This document shows positions 21,722 through 32,985 of a stretch of DNA of 64,000 bases, in pieces. The stretch covers positions 26,596,288-26,660,287 of the forward strand of contig OY783192.1 of NCBI GenBank assembly GCA_963678675.1, read 5' to 3'. The notes beneath the pieces are model-generated. The model was not told the DNA's origin, did no database searches, and worked only from the letters and a program-made list of their open reading frames with translations. Every line of letters begins with the position of its first letter. The first letter of the stretch is position 1. The stretch is from Xiphydria camelus (taxonomy: Eukaryota > Arthropoda > Insecta > Hymenoptera > Xiphydriidae). Made by a program: the position numbers and the translations under genes.

Positions 21722-22187
21722 GCTGGCCACTACTTGACTTTGACACGAGTCTTTATCAAGTAATGCCTCCAATTCTGCATATTCGAAAACTTTCTCTCTT
21801 CTACCGCTTTGCCGGTCTTCAACGTGAAAATAACCGTTCTTGAGCATTGAAACCACTCATGACACGTTCTTTCACTAATAGCGGCCTCACCATAAGTATT
21901 TGAGAACATTCGATGAGCCTCAGCCCCGCAGATTTCTTCATATTGAAGTAGAAAATTAAAACCTCCCGCAAATGACGAAAATTTTGCTCCGTAAACTGAC
22001 ATTTTCAATCAAGAATAACGTTATGATGTAGACATAAATCGTCTAATGTTTCTATGGGATTATGTTGACAAATACCCAAGTTTATTGCACACGATGTCTA
22101 TAATCTATTTATTTCGACAACTACTTATCGCTAAAGCCATACTTATATAGGAAAACGGCGGAAGAAAAGTTGTAGGTACATCTAATA
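21722..22187 (-). mobile_element. 5' end of a mariner element
   Basis: On the minus strand it starts with a TIR (ACAACTTTTCTTCCGCCG) matching the mini-element at 8405. An untranslated leader and the transposase N-terminus follow. The rest of the element is absent beyond 21722. Confidence 0.75.
21730..22008 (-). pseudogene. mariner transposase N-terminus
   Basis: From ATG 22008 leftward: FLLQYEEICGAEAHRMF, NTYGEAAISERTCHEWFQ, the second helix-turn-helix of mariner transposases that binds the terminal repeat. The following segment (TGKAVEERKF) is out of register with the family. The frame ends at 21730, so only the DNA-binding part remains and no catalytic residue is present. Confidence 0.8.
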
Positions 22188-22682
22188 ACTTTTGCTTGAA
22201 CTAACTACATATTTAATTCGGTTTACAAAATATTATACAATGAAACCAATTCTTCGAACCAATCAATTATTTCTCTCTAGTAAAGACCGAAATAATTTAT
22301 TTAAACATATAATTGATTGAAGTAAATAATTTACATCCAACTAAAAATATTTAATTGCTTCAACTAACAATTTTTTCAGTGTAATGAAAAGATAATTGAA
22401 TCTTCATCACAAAGCAGTTTCGAACGTCGCCCAGTAAAATTTTCTTTCGATTCAAAAGGTACTAGATTGTAGTGAAATTTGCGTCTCACAGGTGGTCAAT
22501 ATACTATAATAGCATAAAAAAATGAATTCTGGATTACATACAGGCATTATTGATCATGTGACCGAAATACGGTTATCCCCAGTTTCAAATAAAAAATTCT
22601 TTCCGACGCTTATTAATACATACGGAGTGAGAACATGGATTTGCGACATAATGAATATAACGTAGACGACTTTGAGGAAGTA

Positions 22683-22809
22683 GGGTAAACCGACCAATGA
22701 ATGACTACTTAAAGAAGACGATAAACCAGTAATTGGCTGCAACTTACTATCTGAAAAGCATTGAGGTGTTCATTCGTTAGTAGGTCGCCATTCACTAGTC
22801 GATTTACCC
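22683..22809. mobile_element. 127-bp MITE, GGGTAAACCGACC ends, TA target
   Basis: GGGTAAACCGACCAATGAATG and its inverse (GTCGATTTACCC) lie between TA pairs 22681-22682 and 22810-22811. Confidence 0.75.
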
Positions 22810-22859
22810 TATAGACGATGAGCATAATCGTTGCAACGATGATTGGTCGTAGTGGGTAG

Positions 22860-23015
22860 GAGAGATTAAGCATGATCGGCAACTGCCGGTGAGAAACTCT
22901 TCAATCAGGTAGGTACGCCTGATTCTTACCAGATTTCACTCTAGTTCTAGTTAGAATCAGGCATGTCTACATGATTATAGAGTTTTATCATTAGCAGTTC
23001 CCGATCCTGCTTAGC
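22860..23015. repeat. 156-bp imperfect hairpin
   Basis: GAGATTAAGCATGATCGGCAACTGCCG faces AGCAGTTCCCGATCCTGCTTAGCC. An inner pair is AATCAGG...CCTGATTC. Confidence 0.65.
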
Positions 23016-23019
23016 CTTA

Positions 23020-23376
23020 GGCCCGGTGCACACGTCCGCCTTTTAACCGTGCGGTACCGCTGCGGCGCCGGAATTGCGGTCGGTGATACCATAGATAGAT
23101 TGTGTGTGTAGCGCTGCACACACACCTCCGGTGACGTTGCGGCGCCGTACGTTCATCTTGCGGCCGTCTTTTGCCGCAGTTCCCTACGACACCGCAACGA
23201 TACCGCACACGCACCTCCTTCTTCTCAGTAATTTGCCGTCTATAGAATGCATTGTATTGCTACGGCAACGCAGCGGCACCGCAACGACGTGTGCACCGGG
23301 ACTGATATCACCAACCGCAATTCCGGCGTCGCAGCGGTACCGCACGGTTAAAAGACGGACGTGTGTGCACCGGGCC
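23020..23376. mobile_element. GC-rich Harbinger-like MITE, GGCCCGGTGCACACG ends
   Basis: The arms of about 65 bases begin GGCCCGGTGCACACGTCCGC, and the right arm is their near-exact complement. A third, partial end copy (GTGTGCACCGGGACT, about 23290) lies inside, so one element may have inserted in another of the same family. It is much more GC-rich than its surroundings. Confidence 0.75.
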
Positions 23377-24344
23377 TATCGTCTATACTTCGACAAAATC
23401 GCCTACGTTATATTTGCTATAACGCAGATCCAAGTCCTCACTCTCTGTAGATGAAAATGAATGAAATAAATAAAATAATGAAATAATCCCCGAAAACTTA
23501 ACCATTCACTTAACTAATCCCTAACTTATCCGTAATCCAACAAATTCCTAGGCAATAATAACTATTCCATAATTCCTCAAAAATAAAGAGCCGTGTTAGC
23601 TCTTCTCTCTTTAAGCTATAATACATTTCTACTGTGTTGGGTTTTTCCATAAATATCTACTATTAAAGAAATAATTTACACTAATCGAATAAAAAAAATT
23701 AATTCCCCTGTGTAACTCTTCAAGCTTTTACCGCCACGTTAAACATTCGTTTACACAATAGCGTGACTCGTCTGGACAACAAAATATCTTAAAAGAAAGA
23801 AGAGGCCAAAGTTTGAGCGAGGAAGAAACCAATTTGACTTACGCTCGTGCGCATCTCATAATTAACTGGCGCCGACGGTGAGATAACCCTCTAGATCTGA
23901 TACGCCCTTTTGAAGGGAGACCGAACTGACAACGTTAACCCACCCTTTCACGACGCTAATTAGTCAACAAAATGCTACTAATTTCTCAGTACGATTAACA
24001 CGAAGGTACTGCGAGGAGTATAGTACTACGGGGAGAGCCACATCATGGTTGAGAGAGGGGGGGGGGAGAGAAGGGGGCAGGAAGGAAAATTCTTCACCGT
24101 TGAATACTCTATTTCCTCTCTCCAATATTCCAAGTTTTCCTCTTGTCTCCTAGTCGATATTTCCATTGAATAACAGAATGCGTCAAAAGTTCTGTTACAA
24201 AAATTAAATGTGTTGTAACTTTTTTGTAGTTGAATTGTTTTGAAAATGATTATGTTCATTGGATTCCTCATAAAATTCTGCGTTTTTTACTGTCCGTACT
24301 TTGTCTATCCGTTCAATTTTAGTGCTTTTATCAAGGACGATAAA
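23377..24344. other. no gene seen; poly-G tract
   Basis: Unique-looking intronic sequence with a purine-rich run around 24052-24080. Confidence 0.4.
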
Positions 24345-25010
24345 GCCGGGTTCTCACTAGTCAAGTTCATTGATCAATTTCGTTGAATCTAGACCATTGA
24401 AAGAAAATAGATTAATATGAACATTCGTTCAACAATATTGTTCAATGAAATTGCATTTCAATCAAAGTGAAAAGCATTTCTACTTTTGGTTGATCAACGA
24501 AATTGATTCAATTACATTGAACAGTGATTGCCCGTGAGAACAAGCGTTCAGTCGGGTTGACTTGTAATTTTAGTCGTGCTGGAAGAGCGTCCCTCAATAA
24601 AACGTACCTATTTTTTTCTGTATAAATGGTGACACTTTCTGTAGTTCTTTAAATTTTTTTTGAGTAATTCTTAAATTATTTTTGTATGTATTCAAGTCAT
24701 CTCTAGCCAATTCCACTAACAGTTTTACTGATGCACCTTCATACCTCCATCTTACAATTCATGGCTTCACCCACAAACAACGAGGTTTTCTTTTTTTCCG
24801 GTTTCTGATTACACACATTTTTCAAATACTCACTCACAATAAGAACTCCAGAACGCACAATTTTTTCTTTGTAGCCATTTTTTAAATTGTCACCTTCTAG
24901 ACTGAATGTTCAATGTCCTTGAATGATGTGAACGAATTGCATTCTATTCTATGTTCCGTTGCATAGATTCAACCTTATTGATCAATGAAATTGACTAATG
25001 AGAGCCCGGC
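24345..25010 (-). mobile_element. PIF/Harbinger derivative inserted in a mariner copy
   Basis: GCCGGGTTCTCACTAGTCAA and the inverse ending GAGAGCCCGGC (25010) bound 666 bp. The minus strand holds a Harbinger nuclease N-terminus. The sequences on either side (ACGATAAA and AATCATCGAAGTGCAC) join into a mariner N-terminal frame, so the Harbinger copy is the younger. Confidence 0.75.
24609..24878 (-). pseudogene. Harbinger transposase (HARBI1-like) N-terminal exon
   Basis: The minus frame from ATG 24878 includes RRKPRCLWVKP-type residues, then GASVKLLVELARDDLNTY and ITQKKFKELQKVSPFIQKK. This is the leader found before the DDE domain in Harbinger nucleases. Stops occur after the EFLL stretch and after WVKP. 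A donor-like G|GTACG closes the segment at about 24609. No DDE residue remains. Confidence 0.65.
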
Positions 25011-25012
25011 AA

Positions 25013-25398
25013 TCATCGAAGTGCACAAAGGAGGATTGTCTAATTCAGACATCGTAAAAACCGCCGGATCTGAATCCAATGGACTACTTACAATTAGTGT
25101 GGTCCATCTTGGAGGATAGGATCTCGGGAAGACGATATAACACTATGGAACAGCAGGAAGAGGCGTTGAGGCGTGCGTGGGAAACGATTACCGTGGAAGA
25201 ATGTGCGACCATTGTTGGCAATTTTCGAAAGCGTCTCAATAAATGTATCGAGGCCAAAGGTGGTAATTTTGAGCATATGTTGTAATTGTTTGTTTCGTTT
25301 AATTGTTATTGTACTAATAAATGTTATAATATAAGATAGTTCATTAAGCCCGTCTTATATTTTTAATTTTGTAACAGAATTTTTGACGCACCCTGTAT
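25013..25398 (+). pseudogene. internally deleted mariner transposase plus 3' terminal repeat
   Basis: An N-terminal piece (IIEVHKGGLSNSDIVK, 25013-25060) is joined out of frame to the C-terminus: PDLNPMDY (25067-25090), the third catalytic Asp context, then QLVWSILED and KRLNKCIEAKGGNFE. The stop is at 25283-25285. The 3' end ACGCACCCTG is followed by TA at 25396-25397. The middle of the protein is deleted. The left part continues across the Harbinger insertion. Confidence 0.75.
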
Positions 25399-25399
25399 G

Positions 25400-26427
25400 T
25401 ACAAGGGAGAAGAGAGGCAGAGTACAAAAAGATCTTTTGTAGTGCATTTACGTATAGGTAGTACTACATTTTTGGTACCAAAAAAAAATTTTTTCCACTC
25501 ATATATTAGAGTAATTACTCGTCGAAGAAGTAGTATTTTCCTTTTACCACTTTTAGTCTTGACTAAGCGGCTCGAATTCATTTCCATTTTATATTTTAAA
25601 AAACATTTGAAAATGTAGTTCATTAAACACTTAACTGCATGAAAAAAAAAACATTTTGACCGATCCTACGCCTCGTTAAATCTTCGAAGAATTTCGCGAG
25701 AAATGTTTGCGCGCGTGTCAAGGTAATGGGGCGACTGTTTTATTTGCTAATGACGTTCATGTCTCGACGGTGTCGTCGTTAGGGTCCCTAATGAAACAAG
25801 TAATTAATCGCGTATGTCTGTCTCTGCGGGGTATCATCTATCTTTATTCCCTCTCGCGGATCATAATTTCACCTCCACGTTATTATCGCTGGCCAGTGGA
25901 TACGGGTAGATAGATTTATTATTACCATCGTTATTATTATTACAATACGAGAATTGTTGCCACGAATTATTATGTAAATACCTCTCACACATCAACGAAT
26001 TACTTATTCATTCATTCATCTATTAAATTCTCTCGTAGGATTCTGTCAAAACGAATGGGATCTAAATTTTTAAAAGAATATGAAACGATATATGAAGGCT
26101 CCACCTATTTTACAGAAATATTAGTCAAGTAAAATTTTCGATCATTAGGTACCCGGAATAACTTGACAATTTATTATCCCTCAGATTCCCAAGCATAAGG
26201 CCTAGGGCACCCCAGAAATCGTTTTTCGAGCAAAAATTTTCATAGATATGAAATCTATGTTGTCTTTTCTAATTGCCTCTTATAATTTAAAAACTGATTC
26301 CCTATCGTTAGAATGAAAATATATTTTGCTTTTCACAAGGAAATAATTATTTTTGTAGGGTGCCCCGCACACCCATGTTGGGCACTTGTGTTACGGGCTC
26401 ATAAACTACCTACTAAATAAATCATTA

Positions 26428-26430
<3 letters not shown>
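25400..26430. other. no gene seen
   Basis: AT-rich; no exon, RNA gene or clear terminal repeat recognised. Confidence 0.4.

Positions 26431-26508
<78 letters not shown>
26431..26508. repeat. (AT)n microsatellite
   Basis: About 78 bases of uninterrupted AT, directly before the GGACA motif block. Confidence 0.97.
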
Positions 26509-26511
<3 letters not shown>

Positions 26512-26518
26512 TAACGTG

Positions 26519-26760
26519 TAGTTCGAGGACATTTCCGTGCACTGATCGGTTACTTCGGGGACATTTGTGTACTTTGAGGACAGTCCCCGAAATTTTTACT
26601 CATGAAGTGTATACTTTGAGGACAGTCCCCGAAATCATCAACGCAAGTCTTACGTGTAGTTCGAGGACAGCCAAAATTGGTGTTACTTTGGGGACAGTCC
26701 CCAAAGTAACAATACATTAATCGGTTTCTTTGAGGACTGTCCTTGAAATAACAATTTATA
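26519..26760 (+). repeat. dispersed ACTTTGAGGACAGTCCCCGAA motif block
   Basis: Eight or so copies of a core (TTYRRGGACA), several extended to the self-complementary GGGGACTGTCC / GGACAGTCCCC, at irregular spacing. The reverse-complement block is at 31617-32022. Confidence 0.7.
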
Positions 26761-27417
26761 AGAAGGGCAACTTTAATTATGTTTTTAATTGAAAGCAACT
26801 ATCCAGAAAGTATTTAATATTGCAATGACTTTGCTTAAATTTAATTTTATAAATACTTGCGCTCAAATATATTATTGCAAAATTGTAATAATATTGCAAT
26901 ATATTCAAGAATTTATAATTTCACAATAAATCAATTTTATTTAAATTCTTGTAAAATTATCTACCAACGTTGGGAAAAAATTTCTTTGAGAAATCACTAA
27001 GCAGCATCTCAAACAACAACGATTCTAGACATTTTTACTGTAATAAAAAACTCTGTCGTGAGTATACATTTCCAGGAGGAAATAACGTACACTTCTAAAA
27101 ATTACAATACAGTTACAGTTTAAACAGCTAGCTGACTCTCCGGCGACGCCTTTAAAGTGTTAGACGTCGAAAATTTAACCTCTTTCTCTTTCTCGCTCAG
27201 GAGAGAAGTCATTGCCCGATTATAAGTACAGTCATCCCCCGCACTAGCTCGGGGGATATTTCCGCTAGTGCAGATTCATTAAAGCGTGAAAAAAAGCAGG
27301 GGGCCTTTCTCGAGTCACTCGCAAAGTTACGTATACGCATCTTAGCCAATAGACCAATCAGGACCAAGTATTCCGTTGTGGTGGGGATCCTGATTGGCCT
27401 ACTCACTAAGAAACATA

Positions 27418-27644
27418 TACCAGGTCTTTGCGTATGTGTTGACATAGGAATCGTGCGAGTGCGAGTGAGAACGCGGATTAACACTCGTGAACCCATAAGA
27501 GTTTCTCTGTCGCATACTCCAACTGGACAACTAGAAGGACGGAGAATGTGCGACAGAGAAACTCTTATGGGTTCACCAGTGTTAATCCGCGTTCTCACTC
27601 GCACTCGCACGATTCCTATGTCAACACATACGCAAAGACCTGGT
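27418..27644. repeat. palindrome with about 97-bp arms
   Basis: CCAGGTCTTTGCGTATGTGT... and its complement are almost identical, with a 30-base loop around 27530. Both strands therefore encode the same artificial open frames. A worn fragment of one arm is at 7386. Confidence 0.9.
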
Positions 27645-27949
27645 ACGTTTCTCTTGCGAGTGACTCGAAAAAGGGGGCTCAGCAGGGGTTCGGACCCTCG
27701 GTGCTTCTACAGTATCGTATCAACGAACTGAAAATGAGTGACCAAGTCTTTCCAAGTGTTCTATTCTGTTATTCCTACATTGATTAGTGTAATGATAAGT
27801 AATTGTAATTTATAATTTGTAAGAGTCGGACGATTTCTACTTTTCCTTCCCCCGACATCGTATTCATACTTCAAAATTTCAACGAAAACTGACTAAAATT
27901 TGTTTGCATCTGTTTGTCAGTAAGGAATACGGCACTGCTAGATATGGAA

Positions 27950-28690
27950 ATATGCACATTACGGAAAGTAGTAGTTTCATTTTACAAAGTGTGTACAGCA
28001 CCGTATTTTCGAATAGTTTTTCTTAAAAATGAACGCACAACATGTAGAAAATATGTCACCTAATTAGGAGTATGATTAATAAGAATAAAATACCTAAATG
28101 GGATTATTGAAATAAAAAATTGAAACTCTTTCTCGGGGAATAAGTAATTAAGTTAACATTGCCGAGGAAGAGTAAAAACATTTAAAGGAAATTATATTTA
28201 TTAAGTTACCTAATTTGTTTTCAAAATATTATACATTAATTGGTACATAAGTAGGTAAAAAAGTACAAAAAACATATTATAACCTGTATACAGTTACATG
28301 TTATCTGAAACTATTACATGCTCGACTCCTTATTGTTATTCCCAACTGTTAAAAAAATTGTTCGGCACGTTATTTGGGAACTCGGACTTTTACATAAAAT
28401 AGGAAAGCATACTAGGCTATAAAACTAAAAAATACATGTACATCCAAATGTTTTTTACTCTTCCTGAGCAATGTCAACTTAATTATCTATTCCGAGAAAG
28501 AGTTCCATTTTTTTATTTTAATAATCCCATTTAGGTATTGTATTCATATTAATCATAATCCTAATTAGGTGACATATTTTCTACATGTTGTGCATTCATT
28601 TTTTAAGAGAAACTATTCTCAAATTCAAAAATGCGGTGCTGTACACACTTTGTAAAATGAAACAACTACCTACTCTCTTATAATCGGGCC
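27950..28690. mobile_element. foldback with about 230-bp arms
   Basis: Inverted arms share ACAAAGTGTGTACAGCACCG, CTACATGTTGTGC, GTGACATATTTTC and TTCTCGG-GAAT; the spacer is AT-rich (about 28190-28445). Non-coding. Confidence 0.85.
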
Positions 28691-29304
28691 CTGACTTCTC
28701 CCCCGAGCGAGAAAGAGACTAAGCGGCCCTGACTTCTCTCTCGAGCGAGAAAGAGACCGCACGTGTCGATGTTTATGCGGCGGTTAGCGTATTCGGAAAC
28801 TGCAGTCTAACCGCCGGTTGAAGTTCAACCTTCGGTTAACCGGACTTTATAATACCGGCCCTCTCTCTTATCGTCACTTGAACACTCTTATGTTTTAAAA
28901 ATTATATGATGCGACATTGTAACTAATGTAAATTTTTCTTTGAAACAAGGAAAATAATGCCTCTATGTACCGAGGAAAATCATACAGCATTATATCTGAC
29001 TCGGCTAAATTTAATTAACGAAACCATGGAATAGTTTTTCAACAATTACCAACTAACGGACAGTTAACAGGGTTTTGTTAATGCAAAGCGAAAAGTTGTA
29101 CCCATGATTTCGGAATATGATCTTATGTTAATAGGACTAACAGTTGCTTTGTTGTCTGAAAAAAAGAAAAAGATAAAGCGCAAATGTTCGAAATGGGTAA
29201 AACAGTGGTTAATAAATCGAGAAGTGTATTTGCATATGCACTTAATCAACAAATTACAACTGGAACTTGATTATTATCGAAATTAGGCAATATCTGCCTA
29301 GGTA

Positions 29305-29515
29305 CACCCGGGGACACGAAATCTGTCGCTGGTGACTATTTAAAATTTTATTTTTAAACGTACTAACCAATGATTAATAATCCTCATACTTTCATTAACG
29401 AGAGTAGACGCCACCGTAGCTAATGAGGGCATGAGAAATAATTGTTCATTAGTTTAGTACGTTTAAAAATGACATTTAAAAAAGTCACCAGCGACAGATT
29501 CCGTGTCCCCGGGTG
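29305..29515. mobile_element. CACCCGGGGACAC MITE, complete copy 1 (TA target)
   Basis: 211 bp bounded by TA (29303-29304, 29516-29517). Ends CACCCGGGGACACGAAATC and complement; the arms run on to TTTAAACGTACTAACCAATG. The second copy is at 55585-55796. Confidence 0.9.
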
Positions 29516-29519
29516 TACC

Positions 29520-30205
29520 TACTTCTGCTATACTTTCCGTCACACAAACTCTTGGCCTATATTTCTATGGCACCCATACACTTTTCGACAGGCAGGCGAA
29601 AAGCATGGCCGGAGGTAAATTTTCAAGCGCCCGCAGTTTTTCGGAAAGCCGAGAGTTCAGGCCGAGCCTTCCGGCCAATATGACCACTACGATTTGCCTG
29701 CCGGCTTGCATATCGAAAGACCTGCCTTCCGGTAAACCGTATCGTGTATGAAGGCCTATAAACGAGACGCGCGTCGCCCTATCATAAATTAAGTCATCGA
29801 GACGCGCGTACGCCCGTCCCTGGACCGCACCACGGGACGTCGACGCATCTGATGTCTTCTCGGAGTCTTTCGCACGCCCTTTACTTTCAAACTTTCTCCG
29901 AACGAAATTACAGAAATTGAGAAAATATTTCTAACGTCATTCTTTCGTTCATTATGAGGAAACAAAGTTCAAGTACCAAAGTTACCTAACTCGACATACG
30001 TATATACCTAGCTCTTTGCTGTAGTTTTGAAAACTTTATGAGCGTTATGAGTATTTGAGACTGATTCGGGTGTTTTTTTTTACAGATGCCTTCTACGAGG
30101 GTTATAATTTTTGCTTTGATAATTTTGGAATAAAATTAGCTTTTTTTTTTAACTTTTTGAGTGTAAATGTTTACTTTTTTAATTTATTTTCCTTCAAAAA
30201 CATAT
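29520..30205. other. no gene seen
   Basis: Includes a GC-richer part (29560-29900) with GAGACGCGCG written twice (29764, 29799). The open frame in it lacks any domain. Confidence 0.4.
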
Positions 30206-30308
30206 TTAACCCTCCGTTAGACGCGTCAAATTTCTCTTATGCACAATAGGTAGATAGGTAGTATGACAATAGGTCCGCTGGACCTATAATCGACTAACCG
30301 AGGGTTAA
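30206..30308. mobile_element. 95-bp TTAA MITE (piggyBac-type ends)
   Basis: TTAA-CCCTCCGTTAG...CTAACCGAGGG-TTAA. The right TTAA (30305-30308) is followed at once by another CCCTCCGTTAGGCGGG end, so two related elements abut on one target site. Confidence 0.75.
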
Positions 30309-31230
30309 CCCTCCGTTAGGCGGGTGGATTCTACTAGACGTGTTTTGGGTTTTTGCTGTTTTAAATAAAAGAATGAATGACCAAACATATACAGTCTTGG
30401 CACCAGCCGACATAGAGTATAATGCCCGCTGTTTGAAACATATCGGGTTTCGAAGCACTTGGAGGACGGCTCTGGCAAGTGTTTGGCACACGTCGAGTGG
30501 ACGTATAGTGCAGTGAAAATAGGCGATTTTATTCCATGGAATGCAAATTAATCCGGACAGGATGAAACCTATACCAATCCATAGGGAAAAATCCCCTGAA
30601 AAACATATCAAAAGTTCCCAAAAGCTTTGGCCGGGAAATATGTTTAATTAATGAAAAAGTAACAAGAATTGCGGTCGAGCGTCCTTTGAACGCTGATATT
30701 TCTCGTTCAATGGGTTCAATGAAATAGTAAAACTACCATTCTGTAGCGGGGAAAATTTTCTACAAAAAATAAGCGGAAACCTCTAGCTCAAAGTGTTTCG
30801 TTTCAGTTTTATTAATGTTTTAAGCTTCTGCAGCGTCGTAAACGCCAAATAATCGGCTGATCGTTCGGCGTTTAAGACGCTCAGAAGATTAAACATTAAT
30901 GAAACTAAAACGAAACATTTCCAGCTAGGGGTTTCCGCTTGTTTTCTATAGTAAATTTTTCACGCTACAAAATGGTAGTTCTACTTTTTTAATTGAGCCC
31001 ATTGAACGAGAAATATTAGCGTACAAAGGACGCTCGACCGCGATTCTTGTTACTTTTTCATTAATTAAACATATTTCCCAACCAAAGTTTTTTGGGAACT
31101 TTTGATATGTTTTTCAGGGGATTTTTCCCTATGGATTGGTATAGGTTTCATCCTATCCGGATTAATTTGTATTTCATATGTTATTTTGACTGCACTAATC
31201 TGCCACGGAGGATTTGCGGCCTGGGCGGCT
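30309..31230. mobile_element. second TTAA-type element, right end not found
   Basis: It starts CCCTCCGTTAGGCGGG after TTAA and continues with a segment (CTGGCAAGTGTTTGGCACACG, 30473-30495) repeated in inverted form near 44200. The interior is interrupted by the large palindrome at 30543-31172. Confidence 0.45.
30543..31172. repeat. 630-bp palindrome, about 290-bp arms
   Basis: Arms from GCAAATTAATCCGGACAGG to its complement at 31172, with high identity throughout (ATAGGGAAAAATCCCCTG, AACAAGAATYGCGGTCGAGCG). The centre (30838-30881) contains a smaller inversion, AAACGCC...GGCGTTT. Confidence 0.9.
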
Positions 31231-31282
31231 GGTCGGACGTATGTATGCTATTGAACCGCTAGTGGTCGGTAAAGTGACATCC

Positions 31283-31465
31283 CAGATAATATATCGCTTC
31301 TCCAGAAGAACAATGACGCAAGTGCAAATTTTGAAATTTTTTAGTTAAATCCCTCAATAGTCTTAAAAATGACTTTTAATTTAATTTTTTTAATTAGAAA
31401 ATTTCAAAATTTGCACTTGCGTCATTATTCTTCTGGAAAATATATATGGCGATATATTCATTCCT
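31283..31465. repeat. 183-bp palindromic MITE
   Basis: CCAGAAGAACAATGACGCAAGTGC and its complement flank an AT-rich centre; the arms extend about 60 bases. Confidence 0.85.
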
Positions 31466-31616
31466 CAAAAGACGTGAAGGAGAGAAGCGTTGAAATTTCT
31501 TTTTGTCGTTTTGTCCTGTTGTCGGGGAAAATCATATTACACGGATACGTTATACATGCTTAAGTAACAATATTGAGATTTGTATCTGCTAAATATTTAA
31601 TACTTAGAAAACAACT

Positions 31617-32022
31617 GTTTATGTCCTCAAAGGAACCATTAGTTCTATTTTATATATTTCAGCAAGCGGATGTCCTCAAAGTCACCATTATATATGTAAC
31701 TCTAAATGTCTCTAGTTTTAGACATTTTAGAGGAAATTAGAAGCAGTTAGTAGTGTTTACTTGTTTAGAACGTCAAACGCAATTGATTCAAATACTTTTT
31801 TCTATTAATATAAAATGTCCCCATAGTCGCCATTCCTTACAAAATATAATGTCCTCATATTCGCGGATATATGCTATGTCCTCATAGTAGCTGTTTTACG
31901 TAAAATTCAAAATATCTTGACATTTTATCATTATTATTTTTTCTACGTAGTCCTAATATATATATAATGCCTTCCTGCATCGATTTAACCCAAAATATAT
32001 CGTGTCCCCAAAGTAACCTTTA
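31617..32022 (-). repeat. TGTCCTCAAAG motif block, mirror of 26519-26760
   Basis: Copies of TGTCCYCAWAGT(A/C) at about 31621, 31669, 31815, 31851, 31878 and 32003 are the reverse complement of the block at 26519. A TA array (32023-32060) follows. Confidence 0.65.

Positions 32023-32060
<38 letters not shown>
32023..32060. repeat. (TA)n microsatellite
   Basis: About 38 bases of TA, placed outside the motif block exactly as the array at 26431-26508 is on the other side. Confidence 0.95.
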
Positions 32061-32062
<2 letters not shown>

Positions 32063-32164
32063 ATCATAAAATAATATTCATTCATGAATAATAATGATAT
32101 GTGACTATATAAATATGCATATATAAATACATATACACATACAAGGTGTAAATTTACCAAGGTC

Positions 32165-32670
32165 ACATCCATTTATTTTCGATATTTATCATTTTACGAA
32201 CAAATCTCTCGAATAAAAGTTATTTGGTATCGAGGGGGAGATATGCAGGTCGCCTTTATTTGTATTCTTATAAAAGTTATAGAGCTCATCGAGATGAACA
32301 AAAAATGTTAAAATAAAAGGCCCATTCGTTAGACCGTTTGTGAGATATTGCCGCTCCAACTACAAGAGTAAGTTGCGCTGCTCGCGACTAACAATAAGTT
32401 CCTCTTTATGAAGTATTTTAAGTGACAATATTTCACAAACGGTCTAACGAATAGGCTATTCATCTTATATCTTTCGTTCATATCGACGAGCTCTAAAACT
32501 TTTCTAAGAACGAAAATGTCGAGTTCCATTTTAAAAAATTGAGGTGACTTTTATACTATCTCGTAGATAACGCGTGTTATTAAAAACCACTTATGTGTTA
32601 TACGTCCCCGTCGACACCAAATAACTTTTATTGCACAGATTTTTTCGTAAAATGACAAATAACAGAACTA
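32165..32670. repeat. foldback, about 200-bp imperfect arms
   Basis: Left parts AAAAGTTATTTGGTRTCGA, TTAGACCGTTTGTGA-ATATTG pair with right parts CAATATTTCACAAACGGTCTAA and ACCAAATAACTTTTATT. A third, diverged piece (GTTACGAGATATTGCCAC) ends at the TTAA element of 32986. Confidence 0.7.
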
Positions 32671-32985
32671 AGTAAATATTATGGTTTTTGGTAAACTGAC
32701 GCTCTGTATACACATATATCCATATATAAAGGTACATTGTAAATGACGCAGTCAAATAATTCGGAAACAAAGCGAGATACGAAAAAATATGAAAGATGAA
32801 AATTTTCTGATTTCGATATAGCGTAATCGATCCAACTGTAAGTGGCGCCACTTTCAAGAATTTTTTATCGCAGCTTTTCCTTAAAAATAAAAATTATTTT
32901 TTATTTCTGAAAAAGTTGCAGAACTTGTCTGGGACAGCAAAAAAGGTATAAGATAAAATGACCAACTGTTACGAGATATTGCCAC

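Larger units (their letters stand above)
27178..28760. mobile_element. nested palindrome complex
   Basis: The outermost matched ends are TTTCTCGCTCAGGAGAGAAGTCA...CCGATTATAAG (27190-27226) and the inverse at 28677-28757, which has two tandem copies of CCCTGACTTCTC-CGAGCGAGAAAGAGA. Two further palindromes lie inside (27418-27644, 27950-28690), with another inverted pair (CGAGTCACTCGCAA, 27311 and 27655) around the first. Confidence 0.65.

Noticed and set aside
26550..26798. Minus-strand frame with repeated FGDCPQS
   Set aside because: The repetition comes from the dispersed GGACA motif; spacing is irregular and no family is recognisable.
27209..27787. Open frames of 117-133 codons on both strands encoding the same peptide
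   Set aside because: They arise because the region is a near-perfect palindrome; there is no domain and no splice or start context.
29503..29751. 82-codon frame as a possible missing receptor exon
   Set aside because: It begins within a MITE end, has no Venus-flytrap-like residues and no splice sites in the right phase.
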